From Sporichthya polymorpha DSM 43042 (lineage in GTDB: Bacteria; Actinomycetota; Actinomycetes; Sporichthyales; Sporichthyaceae): a DNA stretch of 64,000 bases. The DNA is taken from NCBI RefSeq assembly GCF_000384115.1, contig NZ_KB913029.1, forward strand, positions 2,517,057-2,581,056. The letters are read 5' to 3'. The notes under the pieces are model-generated. The model saw only the letters and a list, made by a program, of their open reading frames with translations, ran no database searches and had not been told where the DNA came from. Of this stretch, positions 24,118 to 33,068 are shown piece after piece; the stretch's first letter is position 1, and every line of letters begins with the position of its first letter. A program made the translations under genes and the position numbers.

Positions 24118-25401
24118 TCAGGCGGACAAGCGCGCCAGGACGCGGTCGACGACGATCTTGGCGGTCTCGGCGCACGCGGTCGTGCCGCCGTTGGCGTACT
24201 CCTTGACGCCGTCGCCGAGGTTCCAGAGGTTCGGCAGTGGCGTCTCGGGTGTCAGGTCGAAGCCGGCGACGGCGCGCTGCGGCGGCCAGGCGTCGCGGGT
24301 GATGACCTCGGAGAGGACCCGGGCCCGGGTGTCGAAGTCCGGGATGTGCTCGCGGATGTCCTCGTACAGCAGCGCGAGTTCGGCGTCGTTGTCGAAGTCG
24401 CCGACCGCCGGCCGCGGGACCGCCGTCGCGACGTAGAGGTTCCAGCCGGGTGGGGCCATCTCCGGGCAGAGGTCGGTGAAGTTGGCCATGTACGCCAGGC
24501 GGCGGGACTTCGCGAAGCCGAGCATGCCCGGCATCTCTAGCAGCCGCTCCTGGCTCGCGAAGTTGACGGTGACCATCGCGCTCGGTCGGTCCGCGCGCTT
24601 GACCGCCATCAGGTAGTCGGCGTCGAAGGCGTCCTCACCGACCAGACGGACCGTGTTGGCCGGGCCGACGTTGCTGAGGACGACCCGCGCGGTGACCGTG
24701 CTGCCGTCGCCGAGCGTCGCAGTCGCGGAGTCCGGCGAGATCTGAAGCGACGTGACTTCGGTGGAGAGGCGGACCTCGCCGCCGTGCTGGGTGATGGCGT
24801 CGGCCAAGGCCCTCCAGAGGCCGATCGTCCCCTCGGGGTGGAAGCCGAACCGCTTGAACGCGCTCTTGCGGGTGAAGTAGGTGAGGAACACACGGGCGGG
24901 GAGCTCGTCAGAACCCACCGCGAAGATCGAGGCACACATGTTCCGGAAGATCCCGTGCACCGACTCGTTCTTCGTGTACTTGTTCAGCCACTGCTCGAGG
25001 GTGAGTTCGTGCTCGGGCAGGCCGTCGTCGGACCGGGCGGCGCCGATGCCGCCGAGGATCTTCGCGCCGGAGCGCGACATCTTCGACAGCAGCAGACCCC
25101 AGCCACCGCCGGTGACATCGACGTCCTTCTTCCCGACGCGGTAGAGGATCGGCGGGGACGGCTCGCGGATGTCGAAGCGCGCACCCACCTCCCGACAGGT
25201 CTCCTCGGTGATGCCACCGACCTCGATGACGATCGCGCCGTCGTTGACCTGAAAGCCCTCGACCTCGGTCGTCGACGCGCGGCCGCCGACCTTGTCGAGA
25301 CGCTCGACCACCAGGACCGATCGCCCGGCGTGCGCCAGGCGGGCCGCCGCGAACAGGCCGCCGGCACCGGCTCCGATGACGAGGACGTCGTAGTCCGTCA
25401 T
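24118..25401 (-). CDS. NAD(P)/FAD-dependent oxidoreductase, phytoene-desaturase-like
   Basis: A 427-aa flavoprotein. The N-terminal Rossmann motif VIGAGAGGLFAAARLAHAG is followed by VERLDKVGGRAST, and LPNLWNLGDGVKEYANGGTT forms the C-terminal FAD segment. It belongs to the carotenoid desaturase/FAD oxidase superfamily; its substrate is unknown. The ATG at 25401 was chosen because GGAGGAGA lies just upstream and the gene then overlaps the TetR stop by ATGA. Co-transcription with TetR and the acyl-CoA dehydrogenase links it to acyl-CoA catabolism. Confidence 0.78.
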   Translation of the reverse strand: MTDYDVLVIGAGAGGLFAAARLAHAGRSVLVVERLDKVGGRASTTEVEGFQVNDGAIVIEVGGITEETCREVGARFDIREPSPPILYRVGKKDVDVTGGGWGLLLSKMSRSGAKILGGIGAARSDDGLPEHELTLEQWLNKYTKNESVHGIFRNMCASIFAVGSDELPARVFLTYFTRKSAFKRFGFHPEGTIGLWRALADAITQHGGEVRLSTEVTSLQISPDSATATLGDGSTVTARVVLSNVGPANTVRLVGEDAFDADYLMAVKRADRPSAMVTVNFASQERLLEMPGMLGFAKSRRLAYMANFTDLCPEMAPPGWNLYVATAVPRPAVGDFDNDAELALLYEDIREHIPDFDTRARVLSEVITRDAWPPQRAVAGFDLTPETPLPNLWNLGDGVKEYANGGTTACAETAKIVVDRVLARLSA

Positions 25402-26018
25402 GTCTCCTCCGAGGGGGCGCTCAGACCCTGACGGATCATCAGCTGAGCGGTCGAGATGGTGCGGGCCAGTGACCCGCGGGACGGGTTGAACCACTCGGCC
25501 GCCCAGTTGAGGGCACCGAGGACGAACATGCGGGCGGCCGCCGGGTCGAGGGCGGGGTTGAGCTGGCCCGTGCGGGTGGCGTCCGCGATCAGCGTCCGCC
25601 AGAGCACGCCGTACCGGCGCTCGTCGACGAGCTGGGCCTCGCGCAGCGCGGGCGGCAGCGACGACGCCAGCCGGATCGCGACCGCGCCGTACTTCGAGTC
25701 GCGCAGCGTGGCCTGCAGGTGACCGGCGACGGCGGCCTCGATGCGGTCCATCGGGGTCGCGCTCGCCGGGAGCGCCGCCAGCTCCCGCTCGACGGACGCG
25801 AGGACGCGGCGCACACCTTCCTGGACCGCCTCGCCGATGACCTCGTCGCGCGAGTTGAAGTAGTAGTAGACGGCCGTCGGCTGGACCCGGGCGAGCTCCG
25901 CGATGTCGGACAGGCGCGTGCCGGCGTAGCCCTTGGCGTTGAGCACCTCGGCGGTGGCGTCGAGGATGCGCTCGCGGGTGGCCTCGGACTTCGACTGGGC
26001 GCGTGCCGGTGTGGCCAT
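25398..26018 (-). CDS. TetR/AcrR-family regulator
   Basis: A 206-aa regulator with an N-terminal helix-turn-helix (ARVQPTAVYYYFNSRDEVI, about residues 40-60). The C-terminal domain carries EWFNPSRGSLARTISTAQLM, a segment common in regulators of fatty-acid and steroid catabolism. It lies between the acyl-CoA dehydrogenase (33 bp upstream) and the oxidoreductase (overlapping), so it is embedded in the operon it probably controls. Confidence 0.88.
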   Translation of the reverse strand: MATPARAQSKSEATRERILDATAEVLNAKGYAGTRLSDIAELARVQPTAVYYYFNSRDEVIGEAVQEGVRRVLASVERELAALPASATPMDRIEAAVAGHLQATLRDSKYGAVAIRLASSLPPALREAQLVDERRYGVLWRTLIADATRTGQLNPALDPAAARMFVLGALNWAAEWFNPSRGSLARTISTAQLMIRQGLSAPSEET

Positions 26019-26050
26019 CGGGTGAGCCTCCGTCAGTCGGATCGTCAGGA

Positions 26051-27214
26051 CTAGTACGAGGCCGGGAGCTTGAGGCTGTGCTGGGCGACGAAGTTGAGCA
26101 CCATCTCCCGGCTCACCGGGGCCGTCTTGAGCATGCGGGCGACGAACCAGAGATCGGCGAGACCGTATTCGAGCGACATCCCGTTGCCGCCGTGGACCTG
26201 CATCGCCTGGTCGAGCGTCCGCAGCGACGAGTCGGCCGAGACGAACTTCGCGATGTTCGACGCCTCGCCGGCCTCGAGCCCGAGGTCGTAGAGCTCGGCC
26301 GCGCGGTACGTCACGAGCCGCGCCGTCTGGGTGCCGATGTAGCACTCGGCGAGCGGGTGCGAGACGCCCTGGTGTGAACCGATCGGCACGTTCCAGACCT
26401 GACGCTCCGTCGCGTACCGGACCGCCTTGTTGAGCGCGTACCGCGCGATGCCGTTGCTGATGCACGCGGCGGTGATGCGCTCCGGGTTCAGGCCGGAGAA
26501 CACCTGCCGCAGCCCCTGGCCCTCGACGCCGATCAGCGCCTCCGGCCCGATCGCGACGTCGTCGAAGAAGACGGTGAACTGGTGCTCCGGCTGGGACAGC
26601 GCCGCCGGGATCGGGGTCCAGCTCAGGCCGGGTGCGTCGGTGGGGACGACGAACAGCGAGAGCGGGTGCTTGCCCTTCGCGTCCGGCTCGGGCTGCCGCA
26701 CCACCACGAGGACGGCGTCCGCCTCGTCGATGGCGGACGTCCAGTACTTGGTGCCGTTGATCCGCCAGCCGTCGCCGTCCGGCCGCGCCGTCGTCGTGAT
26801 GACGTGGCTGTTCGACCCGGCGTCGGGCTCGGTGATCGCGAACGCCATCTTTCGCGAGCCGTCGGCGATGCCGGGCAGCCAACGCGACTTGAGCTCGTGG
26901 CTGCCGTGCTTGTCGAGGATCGTGCCGCAGATCGCGGGGGAGATGACGCTCAGAAGCAGCGGGCAGCCCTGCGTCGCGGTTTCCTCGATCGCGACCGCGA
27001 GGTCGCCCATCGTGCCGCCCCCGCCGCCGTACTCCTCGGACAGGTGGATGCCGAGGAACCCGGCCGCGCCGAGGTCCTTCCACAGCTCGGTCGGCTCGAC
27101 GTGCCGCGTCGCGCAGTCGGCGAAGTACTCGTGGCCGTACTTGCCGACGAGCTTCCCGACGGCCGCGCGCAGCGCCGCGCGCTCCGGGCTGTCGACGATC
27201 AGGCTGCTGTCCAC
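26051..27214 (-). CDS. Acyl-CoA dehydrogenase
   Basis: A 387-aa FAD enzyme that makes alpha-beta-unsaturated acyl-CoA. Motifs include AFAITEPDAGSNSHVI (substrate/FAD loop), WRINGTKYWTS, and the C-terminal MQVHGGNGMSLEYG, where the Glu occupies the position of the medium-chain enzyme's catalytic base. The GTG start was selected for the AGGAGGG about 8 nt upstream. A 44-bp palindromic repeat lies immediately upstream. It heads an operon with TetR and the FAD enzyme. Confidence 0.92.
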   Translation of the reverse strand: MDSSLIVDSPERAALRAAVGKLVGKYGHEYFADCATRHVEPTELWKDLGAAGFLGIHLSEEYGGGGGTMGDLAVAIEETATQGCPLLLSVISPAICGTILDKHGSHELKSRWLPGIADGSRKMAFAITEPDAGSNSHVITTTARPDGDGWRINGTKYWTSAIDEADAVLVVVRQPEPDAKGKHPLSLFVVPTDAPGLSWTPIPAALSQPEHQFTVFFDDVAIGPEALIGVEGQGLRQVFSGLNPERITAACISNGIARYALNKAVRYATERQVWNVPIGSHQGVSHPLAECYIGTQTARLVTYRAAELYDLGLEAGEASNIAKFVSADSSLRTLDQAMQVHGGNGMSLEYGLADLWFVARMLKTAPVSREMVLNFVAQHSLKLPASY

Positions 27215-27230
27215 GGTGCTCTCCCTCCTG

Positions 27231-27274
27231 ACGTCCGAAGAAGTGGCTGCAATAGCGACCAGATGTTCGGACGC
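27231..27274. repeat. 44-bp imperfect palindrome (copy 2) upstream of acyl-CoA dehydrogenase
   Basis: ACGTCCGA at 27231 and TCGGACG at 27267-27273 form the ends, with the interior GTGGCTGCAATAGCGACC. Relative to the downstream gene it has the same orientation as copy 1 at 1362-1405 has to menC. It falls in the 65-bp gap between two minus-strand genes. Confidence 0.7.
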
Positions 27275-27279
27275 AACGA

Positions 27280-28455
27280 TCAACGGCCGCGGAAGTCCGG
27301 GCGGCGGCGGGCGGCGAAGGCGCTCATGCCCTCGCCGAGGTCGGACGTGCGGGCGATCTCGTCCACCTCGCGCAGTTCGGCGGCGAGCTGGTCGCGCAGG
27401 GAGTGATCGAAGCTGTCGCGCAGGAGCCGGCGCATCGCGGCGAACGCGCGCGTCGGGCCGGCGGCGAGCTTCGCGGCGATGCGGGCGGCCTCGGCGTCGA
27501 CCTCGGCCGCGGGGACGACGTCGGTGAGCAGGCCCCACTCGAGTGCCTCGGCGGCGGTGAGGCGGCGGTTGAGCAGGTAGAGCTGTTGCGTCCGGCGCAG
27601 CCCGATCAGGCGCGGCAGGTACCAGCTGTTGCCGCCGTCGGACGTCATGCCGAGTGCGGCGTACCCGAGCGCGAAGGCGGCGTCGTCGGCAGCGATGGCG
27701 ACGTCGGCCGCGCAGACCAGGCCGAGCCCGCCGCCACCGGCCGAACCGCTGACGGCGGCGACCAGCGGTGCGTCCAGAGCGGCGAGACGCTCGAGCGCGA
27801 CGTGGTAGTCGCCGATCATCCGGTGCAGCGTCGCCGCGCGCTCGTCCTGCTCCTGCGGGCCGAGGAAATCGAGGTTGCCCCCGACGGTGAACGGGCCCTT
27901 CGAGCGGAGCAGGACGCACCGCAGGTCGGTCTCGCGGGAGAGGCGGGTCGAGAGTTCGAGGATGTCGTCGGTCATCGCGACGTCGAAGGCGTTCCCGACC
28001 TCGGGCCGGTTCAGCGTGACGGTCGCGACGCCGTCGGCGAGTTCGAGCGTCATCGTCCACAGCGGTGCTGCCGCCTCCCGCCACCGGGCGGTGTCGGTGA
28101 CCTGCTCCAGCCGGGAGATGCGGCCGTCGCGGAAGCTGAACAGGTGCGTGAACGCCGCGTCGAGCGGTCCGCCCCCGCGCCGTCCGTGGCCGGTGTACCG
28201 GCCGGTGACGAGCAGCCGCCCGTCGGCCAGGGGCGCGAACTCCGTCGGCTTCGGGCCCGCGGCGAACGCCCGGCCGATCTGCTTCCAGCCGTCGTCCCAC
28301 ATCGCGCCCGCGCCCGCGTGCTCCCCGGCCCCGGCGGGCATCCCGTCGGCGATCACGCCCTCGAACTCCGGGTGCAGCAGAGCCCCGATCGTCGCGGTGT
28401 CACCCGCGGCGAGCGCGTCGTAGAGCCGTCGGACGACGTCCTCGGAGGAACTCAC
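27280..28455 (-). CDS. NTF2/SnoaL-like domain fused to enoyl-CoA hydratase
   Basis: A 391-aa two-domain protein. Residues about 1-130 (RRLYDALAAGDTATIGALLHPEFEG, GRYTGHGRRGGGPL) look like a SnoaL/NTF2 cone domain. Residues about 135-391 are a crotonase: LNRPEVGNAF, KGPFTVGGNLDFLG, SGSAGGGGLGLVCAADV, GMTSDGGNSWYLPRLIG. The frame is continuous across the junction, so this is a real fusion and not a frameshift artefact. It may couple two CoA-ester transformations. The GTG start directly abuts an 11-bp-arm palindrome, leaving no room for a normal ribosome-binding site. Confidence 0.82.
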   Translation of the reverse strand: MSSSEDVVRRLYDALAAGDTATIGALLHPEFEGVIADGMPAGAGEHAGAGAMWDDGWKQIGRAFAAGPKPTEFAPLADGRLLVTGRYTGHGRRGGGPLDAAFTHLFSFRDGRISRLEQVTDTARWREAAAPLWTMTLELADGVATVTLNRPEVGNAFDVAMTDDILELSTRLSRETDLRCVLLRSKGPFTVGGNLDFLGPQEQDERAATLHRMIGDYHVALERLAALDAPLVAAVSGSAGGGGLGLVCAADVAIAADDAAFALGYAALGMTSDGGNSWYLPRLIGLRRTQQLYLLNRRLTAAEALEWGLLTDVVPAAEVDAEAARIAAKLAAGPTRAFAAMRRLLRDSFDHSLRDQLAAELREVDEIARTSDLGEGMSAFAARRRPDFRGR

Positions 28456-28480
28456 AGTTTTGAATGTAGATTCAAAACTG
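28455..28480. promoter_or_regulatory. Palindromic operator abutting the GTG start of the fusion gene
   Basis: CAGTTTTGAAT, a 4-nt centre GTAG and its perfect complement ATTCAAAACTG form a 26-bp AT-rich palindrome. Its last base overlaps the start codon at 28453-28455. Such a position implies a leaderless or very short-leader transcript whose promoter is covered when the repressor binds. The cognate regulator is unknown. Confidence 0.7.
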
Positions 28481-28513
28481 TCACGTCGTCAACGTGTGGG
28501 GCCTCCGGGGGAC

Positions 28514-28587
28514 GCGCTTCACTCGCCGCAGCCAGGCTTCACTCGCCCGGCCTGGCGAGTGAGGCACAGCCCCAGCGAGTGAAGCGC
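28514..28587. repeat. Nested palindromic repeat related to the array at 25-310
   Basis: Outer arms GCGCTTCACTCGC (28514-28526) and GCGAGTGAAGCGC (28575-28587) are perfect complements. Inner arms GGCTTCACTCGCC (28535-28547) and GGCGAGTGAGGC (28554-28565) pair with one mismatch. The same words build the tandem units at 25-310, so both belong to one dispersed family. Confidence 0.8.
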
Positions 28588-28639
28588 GGCCGGGCTAAGG
28601 CGGGGGCCGCTTGGCAGGGGTCCGGCGGAGCGGTAGTCT

Positions 28640-28652
28640 GGACACACTGTCC
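28640..28652. promoter_or_regulatory. Operator GGACA-CAC-TGTCC upstream of the thiolase/dioxygenase operon
   Basis: A perfect 13-bp site with TCT to the left and GAG to the right, 66 bp before the ATG at 28719. A second, overlapping inverted repeat CACACTG-TCCGAG-CAGTGTG spans 28643-28662. TAGTCT at 28634 could be a -10 element covered by the site. Confidence 0.65.
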
Positions 28653-28718
28653 GAGCAGTGTGACCGAGAAACTCTCCGGGCAGTGCCGCCGCACGTCGCC
28701 CACCACCGGAGGACCCGC

Positions 28719-30107
28719 ATGTCGCAGGGGATCGTGGCGTACGCCGCGTACCTGCCCGCCCACCGGCTCGCGCTGGCCGATGTGGCCGCGACCCTGGGGG
28801 CCGGGCGGGGCAAGGGCACCCGGGTGGTGGCCTCCTACGACGAGGACTCGACGACGCTCGCGGTCGAGGCTGCGCGGGCGGCGCTGGCGGGCCGGCGGCC
28901 CGCCTCGATCTGGTTCGCGACGACGTCCCCGGCCTACGCCGAGAAGACCAACGCCTCCGCGATCCACGCGGCGCTCGGGCTCGGGAGCGACGGGTTCGCG
29001 GTCGACGTCGCGGGGTCGGCCCGGTCGGCGCAGGGCGCGCTCCGGGCGGCGGCGGCTCAGCCCGGTGGCCTGGCCGTCCTCTCCGATGTCCGCGTCGGCA
29101 CCCCCGGCTCCGCGGACGAGCTCCAGAACGCCGACGGGGCGGCCGCGTTCCTGTTCGGCCCGGAGGACGAGGCGCTCCTGGTCCCGGTCGCCACGGCCTC
29201 CGTGACTGGCGAGTTCCTCGACCGCTGGCGCGCCCCCGGCGACCACTCGGCCTCGAGCTGGGAGGAGCGCTTTGGTCAGGAGATGTACACGCCCCTGATC
29301 GAGGCCGCCACGACGCAGGCCCTGGCCGCGGCGGGGCTGAGCGCCACCGACCACGTCGTCGTCTCCTGCCCGCACACCCGGACCGCGACGGCCGCCCGCG
29401 CCGCGCACGGCGGTGCGGACGTCGGCGCCGACCTGACGCTTGGTCAGGCCGGGGCGGCCGACCTCGGGCTCCGGCTCGCCGACGTCCTCGACCGCGCCGA
29501 GCCCGGTCAGACGGTGCTGACGATCTCCGCGGTCGACGGCGCCGACGCGACCGTCTGGCGGGTCGCCGACCGCATCGCCGGCCACCGGGCGAGCAGCCCG
29601 CTCCGCGAACAGCTCGCCGGCGGCCGGGAGGTCGGCTACGGCACCTACCTGACCTGGCGCGGTCTGCTCGAGCGCGAGGGCCCGCGCCGCCCCGATCCCG
29701 AGCGCCCGGCCGGACCGCCGAGCGCGCGCGGGCTCGACTGGAAGTTCGGCTTCGTCGGCAGCCGCTGCGACAAGTGCGGCTTCCTGCACCTGCCCCCGTC
29801 GCGGGTCTGCGTCTCCTGCCGGGTCGCCGACCAGATGACGCCGACCCCGCTCGCGGACGCGACCGGCACCGTCGTCACCTTCACCGTCGACCGGCTCGCG
29901 TACTCGATGTCGCCGCCGGTGATCGACGCCGTCGTCGACTTCGACGGCGGTGGCCGCACCCTGCTCGAGCTGGCGGACGCCAAACCTGAGGACATCACCG
30001 TCGGCTCCCGGGTGGGCCTGACCTTCCGGAAGCTCTACACCTCCGGTGGCGTGCACAACTACTTCTGGAAGGCCCGCATCCTCAAGGAGGCTCGCGATGG
30101 GGAGTAA
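28719..30107 (+). CDS. HMG-CoA synthase/KAS III-like protein fused to DUF35 OB-fold domain
   Basis: A 462-aa fusion. Residues about 1-320 resemble the HMG-CoA synthase/KAS III thiolase fold. The C-terminal about 125 residues are a DUF35 domain with a rubredoxin-like zinc ribbon, CDKCGF ... SRVCVSC, and an OB fold. In characterised systems (archaeal thiolase-HMGCS-DUF35, PhlACB acyltransferase, Ltp2-ChsH2) DUF35 scaffolds a thiolase partner. Here the partner follows with an 11-bp overlap. The expected catalytic Cys of synthases is not obvious: the equivalent region reads VAGSARSAQGALRA, so this half may be structural or use different chemistry. GGAGGA precedes the ATG. Confidence 0.8.
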   Translation: MSQGIVAYAAYLPAHRLALADVAATLGAGRGKGTRVVASYDEDSTTLAVEAARAALAGRRPASIWFATTSPAYAEKTNASAIHAALGLGSDGFAVDVAGSARSAQGALRAAAAQPGGLAVLSDVRVGTPGSADELQNADGAAAFLFGPEDEALLVPVATASVTGEFLDRWRAPGDHSASSWEERFGQEMYTPLIEAATTQALAAAGLSATDHVVVSCPHTRTATAARAAHGGADVGADLTLGQAGAADLGLRLADVLDRAEPGQTVLTISAVDGADATVWRVADRIAGHRASSPLREQLAGGREVGYGTYLTWRGLLEREGPRRPDPERPAGPPSARGLDWKFGFVGSRCDKCGFLHLPPSRVCVSCRVADQMTPTPLADATGTVVTFTVDRLAYSMSPPVIDAVVDFDGGGRTLLELADAKPEDITVGSRVGLTFRKLYTSGGVHNYFWKARILKEARDGE

Positions 30108-31284
30108 GGGCATCCGCGACCAGGTCGCGATCGTCGGCATGGGCTGCACGACGTTCGGCGAGCACTGGGACCGCAGCGTCGACGACATGCTTCTCGACGC
30201 GACCACCGAGTGCTACGCCTCGACCAACGGACTCACGTCCGCGGACGTCGACGCCTACTGGCTCGGCACGATGGCGTCGGGCCTGTCCGGCATGATCCTG
30301 GCCAAGCCGCTGGCGCTGGAGTACAAGCCGGTCACCCGCGTCGAGAACTTCTGCGCCACGGGATCCGAGGCCTTCCGCAACGCCTGCTACGCCGTGGCCT
30401 CCGGGGCCTACGACGTCGCGATGGCGGTTGGCGTCGAGAAGCTCAAGGACTCCGGTTACTCCGGACTGGTCCGGCCCGCCGTCGCGAACGACGGCACCAG
30501 CCCCGACCTCACGCTCACCGCACCGGCGGCCTTCTCGCTGCTCGACCCCGCGTACTGCCGGAAGTACGGCGTCGATCCGCAGGCCTTCCGGGACGCGATG
30601 ACCCACGTCGCGTGGAAGAACCATCAGAACGGCGCGAAGAACCCGCGGGCGCAGTTCCGCAAGCCGGTGGCGAAGGAGAAGATCTCCGGCTCGCCGTTGG
30701 TGGCCGGTCGGCTCGGGGTCTTCGACTGCTCCGGCGTCTCCGACGGCGCGGCGGCCGCGTTGATCGTCCGCGCCGAGGACGCCCACCGCTACACCGACCG
30801 TCCGATGTACGTGAAGGGTCTGTCGATGGTGGCCGGGCCGGGCAGCGGAGCCGCCGACCCGGGCTACGACTACACCTCGTTCCCCGAGGTCGTGGTCAGC
30901 GCCGAGGACGCCTACCGGCAGGCCGGCATCAGTGGCACCGACCTCGACCTCGCCGAGGTGCACGACTGCTTCACCCCGACCGAGATCGTGCTGATGGAGG
31001 ACCTCGGGTTCTCCCCGCGCGGCAGCGCCTGGAAGGACGTCCTCAACGGGGACTTCGACCTCGGCGGCCGCATCTCGGTCAACCCCGACGGCGGGCTGAA
31101 GTCCTTCGGCCACCCGGTCGGCGCGTCCGGTCTCCGGATGCTGTTCGAGTGCTGGTTGCAGTTCCGCGGGGAGGCGGGCGAGCGCCAGCTCGACGACCCG
31201 AAGCTCGGTCTCACGCACAACCTGGGCGGCCGCCCGGGCAGCTGCGTCTCGTTCGTGTCCATCGTCGGCAAGGAGCTGTCATGA
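30097..31284 (+). CDS. Thiolase/lipid-transfer (SCP-x type) protein
   Basis: A 395-aa thiolase-superfamily enzyme. The likely nucleophilic Cys lies in VENFCATGSEAFRNA, with AEVHDCFTPTE and GGLKSFGHPVGASGLRM holding the His residues, and the SCP-x-like end HNLGGRPGSCVSFV. It probably acts in a complex with the upstream DUF35 fusion, making or breaking a C-C bond of a CoA ester (retro-aldol, thiolysis or acyl transfer). Its TGA overlaps the dioxygenase ATG, placing ring or chain oxygenation in the same operon. Confidence 0.88.
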   Translation: MGSKGIRDQVAIVGMGCTTFGEHWDRSVDDMLLDATTECYASTNGLTSADVDAYWLGTMASGLSGMILAKPLALEYKPVTRVENFCATGSEAFRNACYAVASGAYDVAMAVGVEKLKDSGYSGLVRPAVANDGTSPDLTLTAPAAFSLLDPAYCRKYGVDPQAFRDAMTHVAWKNHQNGAKNPRAQFRKPVAKEKISGSPLVAGRLGVFDCSGVSDGAAAALIVRAEDAHRYTDRPMYVKGLSMVAGPGSGAADPGYDYTSFPEVVVSAEDAYRQAGISGTDLDLAEVHDCFTPTEIVLMEDLGFSPRGSAWKDVLNGDFDLGGRISVNPDGGLKSFGHPVGASGLRMLFECWLQFRGEAGERQLDDPKLGLTHNLGGRPGSCVSFVSIVGKELS

Positions 31285-32531
31285 CCACCACGGGCAGTAA
31301 GTACGACGAGCTGATCCGGCCCGACCGGATCCACGGCTCGCTGTACACCGACCCCGAGATCTTCGCCGACGAGATGGCCAAGATCTTCTACTCGACGTGG
31401 GTGTACGTCGGGCACGAGTCCGAGATCGCCGAGATCAACGACTACGTCGTCAAGCCGTTCGGTCCGCAGACGGTGATCATGAGCCGCGCGAAGGACGGCT
31501 CGATCCACCTGCTCCAGAACCGCTGCGCGCACCGCGCGAACCTCGTCTGCGAGGCGCCGAAGGGCAACGCCACCGGCTTCCGCTGCCAGTACCACGGCTG
31601 GACGTACGCCAACAACGGCGACCTGCTCGGCTTCCCCTACAAGAAGGGGTACGAGGGCATCGTCGACAAGTCGAAGCTCGGCCTTGGCCGCGTCCCGCGC
31701 GTCGAGTCCTACCAGGGCTTCGTCTTCGGCTGCTTCAACCCGGACGCCCCGTCACTGCTGGAGCACCTCGGGGACGCGGCGAAGGAGATCGACCGCCTCG
31801 TCCGCCTCTCGCCGAACGGCAAGATCCAACTGACCGCCGGCTGGCTGAAGCACAAGGTCAAGGCCAACTGGAAGATGCTGCTGGAGAACGAGACCGACGG
31901 GTACCACCCGCAGTTCGTGCACTCCTCGGTCTTCGTCTCCGCCGAGAGCGGCATCGGCGCGCTGTACTCCGACACCGCGGAGGCCGTCAGCCGTGACCTC
32001 GGCAACGGGCACACCGAGAACGACCTGCGCCCCGAGTTCCGGCGGCTCGGCAACGTCATGGGCTGGTTCGGCACCACCCCGGACAAGGTCCCCAACTACA
32101 TCGCGAAGATGCGCGAGGTTCACGGGGACAAGACCGACGAGATCCTCATCGAGGGCTCGCCGCACCTCATGGTCTTCCCCAACCTGTTCATCGCCGAGAT
32201 CCAGATCTTCGTCATCCAACCGATGGCGGTCGACGAGACCGTGCAGCACGTGACGGCCATTCAGCTCGACGGCGGCGAGGAGATGAACCGCCGTCTGCTT
32301 CAGCAGACGATCGGCTCGGTCGGCCCGGCCGGCTTCCTGCTCGCCGACGACTCCGAGATGTACGAGCGCAACCAGCGCGGCGTCCGGGCCCGCGACCCCG
32401 AGTGGCTGGTCGTCAACCGCGGCGCCAACCGCGAGCGGGTCGACGAGAACGGCAAGCTCATCGGCTACAACACCGACGAGGTGCCGATCCGCGCGATCTG
32501 GCGCCACTACAAGTCCCTGATGGAGAAGTGA
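31281..32531 (+). CDS. Rieske ring-hydroxylating dioxygenase, alpha subunit
   Basis: A 416-aa catalytic subunit. The Rieske cluster ligands are CAHRANLVCEA ... CQYHGW (CxH...CxxH, about residues 76-98). The mononuclear iron site is shown by NETDGYHPQFVH with the HxxxxH pair and the bridging Asp. Length and the following small subunit fit an aromatic-ring dioxygenase of the alpha3-beta3 type. No ferredoxin or reductase gene is adjacent, so electrons must come from elsewhere. It overlaps the thiolase stop by ATGA and the beta subunit start by one base. Confidence 0.92.
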   Translation: MTTTGSKYDELIRPDRIHGSLYTDPEIFADEMAKIFYSTWVYVGHESEIAEINDYVVKPFGPQTVIMSRAKDGSIHLLQNRCAHRANLVCEAPKGNATGFRCQYHGWTYANNGDLLGFPYKKGYEGIVDKSKLGLGRVPRVESYQGFVFGCFNPDAPSLLEHLGDAAKEIDRLVRLSPNGKIQLTAGWLKHKVKANWKMLLENETDGYHPQFVHSSVFVSAESGIGALYSDTAEAVSRDLGNGHTENDLRPEFRRLGNVMGWFGTTPDKVPNYIAKMREVHGDKTDEILIEGSPHLMVFPNLFIAEIQIFVIQPMAVDETVQHVTAIQLDGGEEMNRRLLQQTIGSVGPAGFLLADDSEMYERNQRGVRARDPEWLVVNRGANRERVDENGKLIGYNTDEVPIRAIWRHYKSLMEK

Positions 32532-33055
32532 TGACGGCGGTGTCCGAACGGCTGGCCGATCGTTCGACCGGCCCGGGCGTCATTCCGCTCACCGAGGCGG
32601 AGCAGTTCGTCTACCGGGAGGCCCGGCTCTCCGACGCCCACGACTACGACGGGTGGGAGGCGCTGTGGACCGACGACGCCATCTACTGGGTGCCCGCCGG
32701 CGGTGAGTCCGCCGAGGACCCCACCACCCAGGTCTCCGTGCTGTTCGACAACCGGTCCCGGATCGGCACCCGCGTCCGTCAGTTGAAGTCGGGCAAGCGG
32801 CACTCGCAGATCCCGAAGTCGAACGTCGTCCACTCGATCAGCAACGTCGAGATCCTCGGCCGGCACGAGAACGGCGACACCGAGGTCGCCGCCGCTCTGC
32901 TCGCGGTCGAGTGCCGCGAGCGCGGCACCGTGCTCTGGGCCGGCCGTGTCGAGTACCGCCTGCGTCGGGTGGGCGACGAGATCAAACTGTCCTGGAAGAA
33001 GGTCACGCTCGTCGACCGGGACATGCCCCTGTACACGCTCTCGTTCCTGATCTGA
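32531..33055 (+). CDS. Ring-hydroxylating dioxygenase, beta subunit
   Basis: A 174-aa SnoaL/NTF2-fold small subunit (LTEAEQFVYREARLSDAHDY, LWTDDAIYWVPAGG, near-terminal KKVTLVDRDMPLYTLSFLI). These ends and the size are standard for dioxygenase beta subunits, which support the alpha hexamer and influence substrate range. It begins at the ATG overlapping the alpha-subunit stop (TGATG). Confidence 0.92.
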   Translation: MTAVSERLADRSTGPGVIPLTEAEQFVYREARLSDAHDYDGWEALWTDDAIYWVPAGGESAEDPTTQVSVLFDNRSRIGTRVRQLKSGKRHSQIPKSNVVHSISNVEILGRHENGDTEVAAALLAVECRERGTVLWAGRVEYRLRRVGDEIKLSWKKVTLVDRDMPLYTLSFLI

Positions 33056-33068
33056 TCGGGTCGATCTC

